A stretch of 64,000 nucleotides of DNA from Sphagnum compactum (taxonomy: Eukaryota > Bryophyta > Sphagnopsida > Sphagnales). This document shows positions 1 to 10,559 of this stretch, one piece after another. Below the pieces are notes generated by a model. That model did no database searches. It saw nothing but the letters and a program-made list of their open reading frames with translations, and was not told where the DNA came from. The position numbers and the translations under genes are program-made. Each line of letters begins with the position of its first letter. Position 1 is the first letter of the stretch. Location: contig OZ234499.1 in NCBI GenBank assembly GCA_965153455.1, positions 17,356,271-17,420,270 on the forward strand, written 5' to 3'.

Positions 1-362
1 ATTATGATAGTTTGGTATTTATGAATACCCAACAAAACAAATAGAAAACACTAACATGGTTATTCAAACCCATCACAAGAGATGAACACTAAAATGTTTT
101 AGAACATGAAGTTGAATTGTTGGGAAAAGTTACACAAATGAGAGATACCAAGTGCATGATGAAGAAGCATCGAATTGGCCAACCCAAGAAATTCAAAATG
201 ACTCTAGAAGCAAACCAAGAGATCTTGAACAAAAATTAAATGAAGAACAAACAAGAAATAAATCACATGTGCACAAGTGTGGGACATACATCAACTAGTT
301 TCAACAAGATTTGTGACCATCCATTATCGCAATAATCAAAAAGTACCATGCTAGTAGAACTG
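1..362. other. Left edge, no gene seen
   Basis: AT-rich sequence without a usable reading frame. It may be the worn upstream part of the DDE_1 transposase that becomes recognisable from about 363, but I could not align it to anything. Confidence 0.4.
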
Positions 363-1535
363 ATGCCCTCCATCTCTTGAAAATTGCTTATAGGAGGAAA
401 CCAAGATGTCTTAATCCTTATGAAAAACTTGGAAGAACCAACCTAAATTATGATTGGCTTATAGATAAAAGAAAAATTAAAACCAAATACGTCCATGTAA
501 CTAAATTAGGCACACGAGTTGAAACTAGGAAGCAAAATTTATCAATACTTGAAAATCATCCAATATTGAAAGTTCAATTGTAGCCGTGTTGCAAAAGATG
601 AGGGAGGCAAGTCAGCCCCTAACAACTTCCATAGTCTAGCCCATAATTTGTGGAATGATTGAGTCATTGGCCTTTGATGTACTTTGTGACAGCAAAATTG
701 GTGGGTTTAAAGTTACTCAAGAATGGACTCCTCAATTCATGTAAAACATTACATGAATTAGACTTTTAAGGTTAATATTACATCAACCAGCAAACTTCCA
801 TTAGATTGAGAAGAACAAGGAAATTTCATGGTCTATCATGTTGTTCACCTAACTAAGGCCTATTGCATTCCACCTTCATTTGTTGTCAATAATGATCAAA
901 TTGACATACATTTAGTACCTATAGCAGGAGAACGCATATGGTCAAACCTTGAAACGACCAAGCATTTTATGGATATTGTCATGGTGCCTTACTACCAAGC
1001 TCAATTGAATCATTTGGACTACAAACAAATGATTTGGTTTTTAGATTGTTGGAATGTACATAAAAGTCAAAAAAAATTAGGCTGGATAAAAGACAAACAT
1101 CCAATTATTTTGGTTGTTTTTGGAGTAGCAAATTGTACTTGTGCTTTATAACTAGTTGATGTCATATTGAAGTGCCCACACAAGCATGCATTCAAAATGG
1201 AGTTCAACAACTAGATAGCAGGGGTTCAAAGAACAAATTGAAAACGGCAAATAGTCAAATGTTGATTTCAAAATGAATAGTCTAAACCATGCATATGTGA
1301 GTGGTTACACAATGCATGGAAATAATTAAAAAGCAAAAAGCAATGATCTTTGAAAGGGTGGGAGAAAACATGGTTTACAAGAGCTTGGAGTGGTGATTTC
1401 AACTTGTTGCCATGGAAGCAAACACAACTTATGGGGCAACATGTGTGTTTTTGGAACTATTCAAGTGGTGGATATCAGTAATTTTGGATGATGGCTTTTC
1501 AAATGTGGGAAGGGGTGTGTTGCCTCTTTTGATGT
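363..1535 (+). pseudogene. DDE_1 (pogo/Tigger-like) transposase, broken
   Basis: A dead transposase of the DDE_1 superfamily, which cuts and pastes DNA with three acidic residues. The best-kept part is 828-1151. It carries VVNNDQ with the first Asp at 894-896, and FLDCWNVH with the second Asp at 1044-1046. A stop at 1149-1151 follows an NCTCAL stretch, and the same frame then reads VDVILK with a third Asp at 1158-1160. This D...D...D order and the LDCW and NCT blocks are typical of the family. An earlier piece at 377-583 is in another frame. The link between the first Asp and the LETTKHF block looks too short, which suggests an internal deletion. Around the stop, the codons TAA, CTA and GTT sit where the family usually has Gln-Pro-Ala, each explained by one C-to-T change. 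The downstream end abuts the LTR element at 1536. The family call rests on motif memory and is not confirmed by a search. Confidence 0.65.
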
Positions 1536-1815
1536 TGTTAAACCGTATTTTTAATTTATAGTTAGTTATATTATTTTACCTTTATAGGAAATAAGTAATT
1601 AATGTTTTACTTTTTTAGCATCAATAACTACCAGTTAATATATTACAAGTTAATTAATATTTGAAGTAATTAGTGTTAGGTTATTAGTATGGATTATTAG
1701 AGTAAAAACCTAAAACACTACAAATGCCTCTTTCTTGTATGATTTTAAACATTCAATGCAATACATCAATAAGATGTAGCTATGAGTTATAGTGTGTTAA
1801 AAATTCACACTAACA
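1536..1815 (+). repeat. 5' LTR of the 1536-4453 element
   Basis: A 280-bp repeat that opens TGTTAAACC and closes TTCACACTAACA. Its first 60 and last 80 bases align with the right-hand copy at 4324-4453, with scattered substitutions. Confidence 0.65.
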
Positions 1816-4310
1816 TTGGCAACCATTATGTGGATTCGACATTTGAATCTCTTTAAAATAACCTTGGTGTTACATCTATGGGCATTTTACTTTTATTTTC
1901 AATTGGAAAATTTGTGAATACTCTTGAATCACTTCTAGAATTATGATCTCACCAATACTTAGGGATTATACATTGTTTATTCTTAATTATTGCAAGGATT
2001 TTAAATCTTAGGCATTCAAAGATTTCTTTCAATTTTTTTTGAATTATTATAATTATAGTCAAGCAAATGTTTACAAATTTTTAGCGACCAGGTTTTTCAA
2101 ATTTGGAACCGATTTGTAGAGTTTTGTTTTTAAAAAAAAGTTGTACAAAGGATTGATTAAGCCTATACATTGTAGAAGTTTTAAAACTTTGCAAGATAAT
2201 GAATCCTACAAATTGGACATGTATTTTAGGTGTAACAAAAACTAGTGTACATTTAACGATCAACCATGTACAATTTTTTGCTATAATTAACAAAACATCT
2301 TGTTCAATATTTTGTAACATTGAATATTTTTCTTTCATATTTTAAATCATTTGTTGCAAATTTTCAATAGATTCATAGACACACTACACATAATGAAAAG
2401 ACTTTGGCATTTATTTACATGATGTGTATTAAATTGTAATTTTTGTTTTTGTTTTTAAACAATTTATAATAGTGCAATCAAGTGCAATACAAAGTTTATT
2501 GTTGATATTTAGCACCAACAAATAAGTAGTTATTTTTAGTAGCCACATTGCCTTGAATATTTTTTTACCATAGATGATTTACATTGTACATTAATTAGAA
2601 TATTTTAAGATCCTGGAATTCTACTATTGGTAATCTATTTTCTTTAGACTAAAAATTACTTCCAAATCAAAAGAATTTATTCGTTCCCTTGACAAAATGA
2701 TTTGCTTCACAAGTTTGTTCATTGTTATGATCTGTTATTTTCACAACTTATTTTAGTGACAAATCACCAATTTGTTTTAGATTAGTTAAACACCATTTAT
2801 GTGTTTTCAATCACATTTGCAACAATCACTTTGTTGCCATGATTTTTCTTTTGACACCTTCATTGAATTCACCATTCTTGTATTCCACATGTGTTTACAA
2901 CAACCAATTTTCCTCTCATAACCATTTTGTCTATTGTTGTCCATTCTTAACCTCTTTTGTGATAAATCAAATCTTCTATTTATATCATTAACAACATTTT
3001 GACATTTTTAAGCACCTAATTTTTTGTCAATGTCTTGCAACTTATTGTTTGTCGACCATTCACAAATTTGATTTTTATATTCGATTGATATTACAAATCA
3101 CTTCATGTTTTTTAATTGCGCTTGGATTATTGAAACATAATAGATTGATTGCTTCTTTAAGTAGCTCCAAGTACCATATTGTTTGCACCAATTGTTTTCA
3201 ACAATAAATTTCCTTCACATTTACGATGGTATTTTTATTTGTTTAATTACTTGCCAACTATCAATTACTAGAACATTGTCAATGACATCATGACAAAAAG
3301 AGTCATGATGATTTGTTAACCAATAATCACAAAATTTATACTTTGCAAATCAATCAATGACTTTTTTTAATGCAATCATCAATTTTGTTATTTTCATTCC
3401 AATTTCATGATACTCTCGACCACTCGAACATTTTTTACAAAACAAACAATGTTTATTGATTCTATGAGCATAATTTGCTTCCAAAAACACTTTTACAACC
3501 TGATGTTGTCATGTGGAGTTCTTACAACAAAAGAAATGCTTGTTGAAGAGATTTCAATATGTTGTATTCTAATGTTTTAACAAATGCAATTTACATTCAA
3601 TCATTGTGTATTCTATTTTTTGTATAAATAGTTTTTTTTATTATCATTATTATTCAAATAGTCAATCCTAAATCTCTAATGATCCACAAATCTAGCAACA
3701 AGATTTATTGTATTTTTTCCTTGAAAAAACATTTGAGACCCAAATATCATACCTATTGCCTATTTTTGTTCATAATTAGTATTTATACATATAGTCTATT
3801 GATTATTTTTCAAAAATAGGTTACCCATTTTTATATTTGTAGTACTTTAGATAATAATTACCTTTAACAAAGGAATTTATTCCTAAATTTGTTTTTATCT
3901 AGGATCAATACTTCCTTTTTCTTTGTTGTAGCTAGCCTAGTTAATTAATTTTACACTCAAATATGAATGGATTACCATAGTTGGACATAGATGATCACCT
4001 ATAGGACTATTGTTGTAACAACATTCTAATGAGCATATGTTCACATGCATACACTAGACCAAGTTTAAAGATGATGAAAACAACTTGTGAAGTGATAAAA
4101 AAACCATTGCTTTTGTTTTTGGTCCTTGACAATATCAAATATTACACTAAAAACAATACATGAAAAAAATCTTTAAGGTTATGGATTTACAAACTATTTA
4201 AGTATAAATTTTCACTCATTTTCAAATCTATAATTTAAATAAAATAGGTAAGCATTTCAAATCTTGATTTTTCACTTTTAATAATTGGCTTACAAGGACA
4301 TATCGAAATT

Positions 4311-4320
4311 AGGAAGGGGA
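4311..4320 (+). other. Polypurine tract of the small LTR element
   Basis: AGGAAGGGGA lies three bases before the right LTR. It is the expected plus-strand primer site of an LTR retrotransposon. Confidence 0.55.
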
Positions 4321-4323
4321 TAA

Positions 4324-4453
4324 TGTTAACCCATATTTTTATAGGTAGTTATATATTTTTATCTTTATTGGTAAACAATATAACAATGCATAATAATAGA
4401 TCAAGAAGTATGTAGCTTTGAGCATTAGTGTGCTATATAAATTCACACTAACA
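4324..4453 (+). repeat. 3' LTR, shortened
   Basis: About 130 bp. It starts TGTTAACCC and ends TTCACACTAACA like the left LTR, but it lacks roughly 150 bp from the middle. Confidence 0.6.
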
Positions 4454-7190
4454 TATGTATGTTTTTGGTGAGATAAAGGGACACTTGTTTTTGTTTTTGG
4501 TGATGTGTTGCCTTCAAAATAAGGAGGCATTTATGAAGTTTGGAAGGATTTCAGGTGGAATATGTGGTTATGTGTGGTTGCCATTGAAGAGGGCATTGGA
4601 CTTATTATGTTTTTTTAAAAACTTATTGCCATGATGGATTGTTGGTGATGGATTGGAGAAGCTCAACAAAGATCTTGGTGGAATTATTAGTGTATGTTTT
4701 GTTCATGTTTGGTGTGCATGAAAGTTGGATAAGATTGTTGAATTTTGGTTGGAAGGGACTAATCGAGCAAGCAAAGCAAAAACTAGTGATGATTTTCTAG
4801 AGATACAATATAGAAATTTGGAATTACAAGAAGCTAGGAGGATGCTTGTTAGTAATAGATTTCTATGATTGTGTTGGTTAGGAGAGATTGTTGAACCCAA
4901 TTCCTTATGAAGTGCTATTGGAATCTACTTTCGTTGCATTCTACTAGTTAATCTAGGTCAACGATGCATCAATGTAGCCACATTACGAGGAATTGATGTC
5001 TAGAAGTGATGCCAATTCAAGGTGGCCTGAACTTAAATGGGTGCATGTAGTGTGAAGAAATGATATTTCATTGTGTGTGGATTAAATTGCAATAGTGTGA
5101 CATTTTGGGATGACATGCAAGAAACTTGGACTATGATTAGGTCTAGGTATCCTTGAGGCAAGTAAGATTTGTAAAAAATAAATATCAATCTATTAAGAGC
5201 AGAATGTTTTACATTACAAAAGAAGTGGCATCAAAAGAGGGTGACCTTATTCTTTGGTGGCTTTGGCCTTACATTTCCTTGGAATTTGTTGAGTGGATTA
5301 GTGATTGGGGTGAGATGATTGGGATTTGGAGAGAGTAGTGATCTGAGAGTGAAATTGTGGCAACTAGTATTATGCATACGCATGGGGATGGGGATAAATC
5401 TCAAGAGGCCTTTAAACACAGAGGGTACCAATCCAAGTGATCAGATCCCAATTGTGTGGTTTCATGCTTAGATAAGGTAGATTCCTTAAGTGAGTTCATG
5501 AGCATTTGAAGAAATCAAACCCTGGTAGACTGTAATATGTTTCACATTTATGTTGGTGAATAATGAAAGAAGACAACTAGTGTATAATCAGGTTGTTCAT
5601 GGAAATAGTGTCGATGTCATGTTGAAATGTCTTACCCCTCTTTTTTTGGTTACAGGCATTCAGAAGGGGAGGGTGACCTACCCTGCACTCACGAGAGAGA
5701 CAAGTCCCCTAAGTGTGGGGGAGGAATAAACAGAACTTTCACATCAAGTATAGGTAGTTATCCAATCATAGTCCTAGAATGCATGATCTGGGGGGCTCTG
5801 GTGGGGTCAGCACGAATTAATACTGCCTTGAATGTCAGCAATTGGCCCCATGCATAGAATTGTTGGACCTGGGATTCAATATTCCACATTCACCACTTCA
5901 TACAAGATGAAAACTTTGTAGGCTACTAATTGGTCGTTGGAACTTGGAATGCAGTAAATAGGTATGTCAGGCACAATTTCAGTTTTTCCTCTATTTGCAA
6001 TAAAGCAAATTTAGCGCAGCAACAGAAACCTATCCCCAAACAACCCCAGAATTAAAAGGCAAATCCTCTCCAAATAAGGTAATAGCAACATAGATTCAAT
6101 AAGGTGAGCTAGGCAATACACCCATGCACCCGACGCAATGGGAAAGGGTGAGTCCACTCCATGATATTAAGGTCTACAGTGGTATTCACCATCTAAGAAA
6201 TGAATTCATGTTCAACAAACACATTTTGGTAACCACCAGTAGGAGTGTGTGGTCATCAATGGAAGGTTATGTCATTTAATCTCATAAAGAAAATGACATA
6301 GTTTGGGTCATCATTGCATTTAATAGTGATGACCCAAAATACGTTCTCCCATCCATCCTAAGTCCACCCCTATCATGGCACACATTTTAGACCCCGCATC
6401 TTTTGATGTGATGTTTCAATGATCACCTATTGCCAACTTGCAAGTTGTTGAAATGTCATGGGTCTCCCAGTCTCCACTAACATGACTGTTGTGCAAAAGG
6501 CTGCAAATTTTTTGGGTGCATTAACAAGTTTGTCACATCCAAACTCTCAACTTTGAATTATTTCAACTCCACTAATGAGGAGCACCTTCTCTATTCATGG
6601 TTTCCAGTTCTCAAAAAGAGAGAATTGCAGTTCCTTGGGAAGCGCACTCTTCTTCCCTAGTGTCCAAGAACTCTTAGTGCAGTACTCATTGATGCCTTGC
6701 ACAGTGAACAGGTGAACTGCACTGGTGATTGTATATGGCCAATGTCAACCCCACTCAACACTACTTGCTAATGCAAGCTGGAACCACAATTCCTAAAGCA
6801 TCTTTAGCCTGTCAGCTGTGTAAGACAGATTAGAAACAGTCCACCAAAAACCATGGAAATTCTGGAGAATGGAATAAATTTATTCCTTAACCACTCTCCT
6901 GTACTATCAGCACCTGATTTGTTTGTCTCAATACTTTATACACTCCATAACCAGCTCCAAGCCCCAAGGGCTGACGCCATGTCGTGTCTCTTCCTGATTG
7001 AACCTCTTTAGTTGCACTTATCTGGCATATTAAAGCTGCCTGAATTTCAAGCTGCACTTGTGGACATAAAGTGACGAAAAGTGTCTCTTCTCAGACACAG
7101 TTATGGATGTGAAGGTCACCTATTATGTTCGTCTGATACCCAGCTAGAGGCAGTGATTATCAGGATAGTTGAGGCTTGGAGAGAGGAAAC
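4454..7190. other. Gene-free stretch
   Basis: No gene or clear element was recognised. Short ORFs (for example 5153-5338 and 5627-5857) lack motifs. The first kilobase may hold the other flank of the transposon that the LTR element entered. Confidence 0.4.
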
Positions 7191-7198
7191 AACATCTA

Positions 7199-7340
7199 GA
7201 CTATTTTCAATAATCAGAGCCAATCCTATTTCCAATAACCAGGATCAAAACTATATTCAATAACCAGGAACAATGCTCCAATAACGAGTGCCCTCTCTTC
7301 ACAGCAAGACTATTCACAATAACCAGTGCCCTCTGGCTGG
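7199..7340 (+). repeat. Degenerate short tandem repeat (CAATAACCAG)
   Basis: About five loosely spaced copies of a unit of roughly 30 bp built on CAATAACCAG. They include CAATAACCAGGA twice and a longer block ending CCAGTGCCCTCT. Confidence 0.6.
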
Positions 7341-7345
7341 TTAAC

Positions 7346-7402
7346 CAAACTACATGTAGTTTGAGACTACATGTAGAGGAGACTTTGAGTGGCTACATGT
7401 AG
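7346..7402. repeat. Three copies of the palindrome CTACATGTAG
   Basis: CTACATGTAG occurs at 7350-7359, 7367-7376 and 7393-7402. The first sits inside a perfect 18-bp palindrome, CAAACTACATGTAGTTTG, at 7346-7363. Confidence 0.85.
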
Positions 7403-7817
7403 CATGTGCAGAAGCTAGACCAGTGAAGAAGCAGAATAATCAGAGAGGAGGACACCCAGCATGGACACAACTCAGACTTTGCTTTTTGTGGCCACTGGTC
7501 AGGCAGGGACCTGCCATGCTGTAGGGTCAAGTGACATTCAATTCTCACTAGGTAAGCCTTTCTGAATCAGAATATGAGAACCCTGCGGATGGAATGTGTT
7601 TTGATGGAAAGTAGTCATTGTCGGGATTGATCTTTGTCACTATGCGGTCCCACAACCCGAATAGGTATCTACTGATTTTGGGCTGCACAAAGGCTCTTAC
7701 ACCATAACCACACATGCTTGGCTTGGCTTGGAGGCCAGAATGGAAAACCTTGATATTCCGAAAATGCGCACCTTTTGATTTCAATGGAGAAGATAAGACT
7801 GAAGAAATCAGAAATCC

Positions 7818-7984
7818 CCAGCACTTATACAAATCTTTCATGGACTTCAAAAGAGCAAACCAGTAAAACTTATATGGTGCTAGGTACTGGGGGCCAATCT
7901 GAAACAGCACATCCAGAGCAGTTGTGCAAAATTCTCAAGGACTTCAAAAGAGCAAACAAATAAAACTTATTTGGTGCTAGGTAC
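7818..7984. repeat. Two-copy direct repeat, about 96-bp period
   Basis: Unit one spans 7818-7887 and unit two 7913-7984. Both hold GACTTCAAAAGAGCAAAC followed by TAAAACTTAT and GGTGCTAGGTAC. On the minus strand both units read in frame as a similar peptide (YLAPxKFYxFALLKS), so this may be a duplicated piece of an old coding sequence. The 120-codon minus ORF at 7548-7910 has no recognised domain. Confidence 0.75.
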
Positions 7985-8099
7985 ACAGGTTCATTCTGGC
8001 TGGTAGGAGGCAGCTGGATGAAATATAATGACTTGGGTTTGTGAAAGACAATTTCATGAGGTAATTTTAACAAAGGACGCACCCATGGAAAAGTGGCCA

Positions 8100-8490
8100 G
8101 GGTGAACCAGCACCCACATTTGTAGCGTCACCTTCTGGAGTGGGGTCTCTTAGTGGCCATATTAAGCCTCCAAAATGGTAGATTTGGACTCAGGGACCCT
8201 TATTTAGTACAACCTAGGGGTATGTGTAATATTTCAAAGCAATTTAAACAGATTGTAGGGTTTTACGATGGTACCAGTGTGGGTGCTCCTTCATCTGAGT
8301 CATGGTTCAACTTGGGTGAACCAGCACCAAAGTTGGTACCATGGTAAAAATCACAAAAACCCATTTATATTATTTCAAAATAATACAAACATCCCTTGAA
8401 ATCAGGGTCTAACAGTTTTGGGTCATAATATGGTCACTAAGAGGCCTCACTTGAAAAGGTAGAGGTACCCATGTGGGTGCTGGTTCACCT
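8100..8490. mobile_element. Nested fold-back element with long inverted ends
   Basis: The left end GGGTGAACCAGCACCCACAT (8100-8119) is repeated in reverse complement at 8471-8490, with one mismatch at the outermost base. The similarity runs inward for about 65 bp on each side, down to a shared TCTTAGTG(G/A)CCATATTA. The middle (about 8268-8342) holds a second inverted pair bounded by GGTACCA and TGGTACC that carries the same GGTGCT(GG)TTCACC core. The flanks AGTGGCCAG and TGAGGCCTG agree at 6 of 9 bases, which would suit a worn 9-bp target duplication but is not decisive. There is no coding capacity. Confidence 0.65.
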
Positions 8491-8499
8491 GAGGCCTGC

Positions 8500-9310
8500 T
8501 ATCTCCCAAGGAGATAAATCATATCCAGTAGGTTCAGGGAAATAAGAAATGTGAAAATTTTCTGGTCGCCCATGGATTAGTGGGTACAATTCCAAACAAA
8601 CCACATGTGGTTTTGTGGTTTTGTGGTTTTGAACTTTGGCCTAGTGTCTTCTGTTTCTCAGTTGTGGGGTTTGGAGTGGTTAGGATACCACCTTTCAGCT
8701 TTTAGCTTTGAAAACTAGGGAAGAAGTACTATGGGCTGGTGTGGTCAATAGCTCAACTAAGAATTTGTATATGCAAAAGAAATGTGTAAAGCTGCTCTCC
8801 TTCTTCTTTTATTTTATTGACTCCAGTTCACTTTTCCAGTTAGAAATGAGGTTAGCTGACGTATCTCCGAACAGTGGAGACATAGATTAGAAAGTTGAAC
8901 TTTCATACACACCAGGTGCACTCCCAGTTGCACAGGAAATAATCACAAAACAAAAATTTTAAATGTTGGAAATTTTCATCGATGGTAACACTGGTTCGCC
9001 ACCATATGATACAGTTGGAGGATGAAATTGTGCAAGGGAGTTGGAGAGGCATAGTGGGATGGGCATTTTTTGAACCTAAACAATCAATATGTTGACACTT
9101 GAAGTCGAAAGGGGTCCCAGGACTGCAGACCTGCATGTCCGATTGGGCATATGCCAGTCTATTTGCATGCCCCATAAAAACCTAACCTAATTTTTCTTTT
9201 GTATTTGCAAGTACCTTTGAAAGCATATTAGCCTTTGAGAAGGTTCCTTCATAGTGGCAGATTCAAATTATGTCCCCCTTCTGATAGAGGGGAAGGGCAG
9301 GTCACATTAG
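8500..9310. other. Gene-free stretch
   Basis: No recognisable gene. The minus ORF 8903-9175 and plus ORF 8708-8890 lack motifs. Confidence 0.4.
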
Positions 9311-9324
9311 TGTTATATTCACTG

Positions 9325-9710
9325 TTGTGTTGTATTTGAATTTTTAAAGAACTGTTGGTCGTGATTGTTTACATATTTCATAATTAGAGAGCTGTTGGTT
9401 TCAGTGCTTTGAAAAAATATCAAAATCAAAGAACCATTGGTCCTGGTTATTTCAAACCCTTAAAGAATGTATGATTTTCATGAAAGAACCGATAAAGAAC
9501 CAGTGGTTTTCTGGTTGATTATTTGATTTCAAATTTGAGAACCATGGTTATATACCAAAATTGGGTCTTTGATTATTTTGAGAACCACACAATTGTGAAT
9601 CCTAAGAACCACCTTAATGACTGCTGGGGATCTATTCATGTTTTTAATAATCGCTTTTCAAAGTTGTTAATGAATAGGTGTCAAATGACAAAGCTTGAGA
9701 TCACCTAAAG
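9325..9710 (+). repeat. hAT-A-like repeat copy (AGAACC/GGTTCT-rich)
   Basis: The segment holds spaced AAGAACC, GGTTTTC and AACCATGGTTATATA blocks in the same order as the copies near 34.73 kb and, inverted, 61.0 kb. A possible left end CACTGTTGTGTTG lies at about 9326. No target duplication was found. Confidence 0.5.
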
Positions 9711-10084
9711 CTTCATCATCAAGAGGAAATGACAAAAATGAAGTTGTGATTTCAAGGTAGGACATCTCTAATACTTTTGACTCGGACACTACCACCCTCA
9801 ACTTCAAAGAATGTAAACTTGTGCAACCCAAATCTGACAACTATAGACCCATAGACCCTAACTCACGTGATTACAAACACATGCACCTTGACCTTTGACA
9901 ATGGCAAACTCAACTCCCCCAACTATGTTGATAACAAACATGAAACAAATTTTGCTCAAGAGCTTTACCACAATTCTAAAATTCCAAGAACCTCTCAATT
10001 AGAACTCAAAATTCCACGGTTGAAGAGATTGCAAGCAACAATGAGTGGTACAATGTATAAAACCTTTCAACCAATGTTGAAGCA

Positions 10085-10510
10085 TTTCTTGTCTCAAAGT
10101 TGTTTCACTAAATCCACTCTTAAGTTATAATGATTTTGCAAATTCTCCAATTCCTCTATGCCTCTTTTGAATTGACCTATGTTTGCTCCATCAACTAATA
10201 GTCCTAGACATTTTGGTTTCTCTCATCCTCAATAATCATGTTGTGTAGAATCATGTAACAGATCATGAGTTCACACATTGCATTTGCTTGCCACAAATGC
10301 TTGCCACAAATTGCATGGGTTTTGAATTGTGAAACACCAAACACTTGCCAACATTTTCCTTGTCTTTTTTGGCATCTTCGCAAAGTGTTTCCTTTTCCAT
10401 CTTGAGGTTCATGAATGTCTTTCATGAAGTAAGAACATTGAAAATACACCATCTACCAAGAGATAATACTCAAGGTAGATTGTTATTTTCATTTCAAAAC
10501 TCAAATCATT
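10085..10510 (-). pseudogene. PIF/Harbinger transposase, C-terminal fragment
   Basis: The minus strand reads a YYLLVDGV block, then an FMKDIHEPQ block, and ends CYMILHNMIIEDERN. The frame shifts in between, and the sequence continues out of frame into NLRVDLVKQL near 10.1 kb. This order (YYL-DG, FVK-I, HNMI-EDE, L--DLVEHL) is characteristic of plant Harbinger nucleases (DDE_Tnp_4 and the related ALP1-like proteins). Only about the last third of a normal transposase is visible. The catalytic first two-thirds should lie upstream on the minus strand (above 10.5 kb), and I could not recognise it there. At least two frameshifts make it inactive. The call rests on motif recognition. Confidence 0.65.
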
Positions 10511-10559
10511 TCTTATTAGTGGAGGTAGGCCTAAGGGCTCAAAATGCAATCTGAAATTT

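Larger units (their letters stand above)
1536..4453 (+). mobile_element. Small decayed LTR retroelement without ORFs
   Basis: Two related direct repeats enclose about 2.5 kb of AT-rich sequence with no retroviral coding motifs. Both start TGTTAA and end CACTAACA. A polypurine tract, AGGAAGGGGA, lies at 4311-4320, three bases before the right repeat, which sets the orientation as plus. The flanks read GATGT (1531-1535) and TATGT (4454-4458), a 5-bp target duplication with one mismatch. I could not match the sequence after the left LTR (TTGGCAACC) to a known primer tRNA. The element is probably a non-autonomous or internally decayed LTR element inserted beside or within the DDE_1 transposon. 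Confidence 0.65.
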
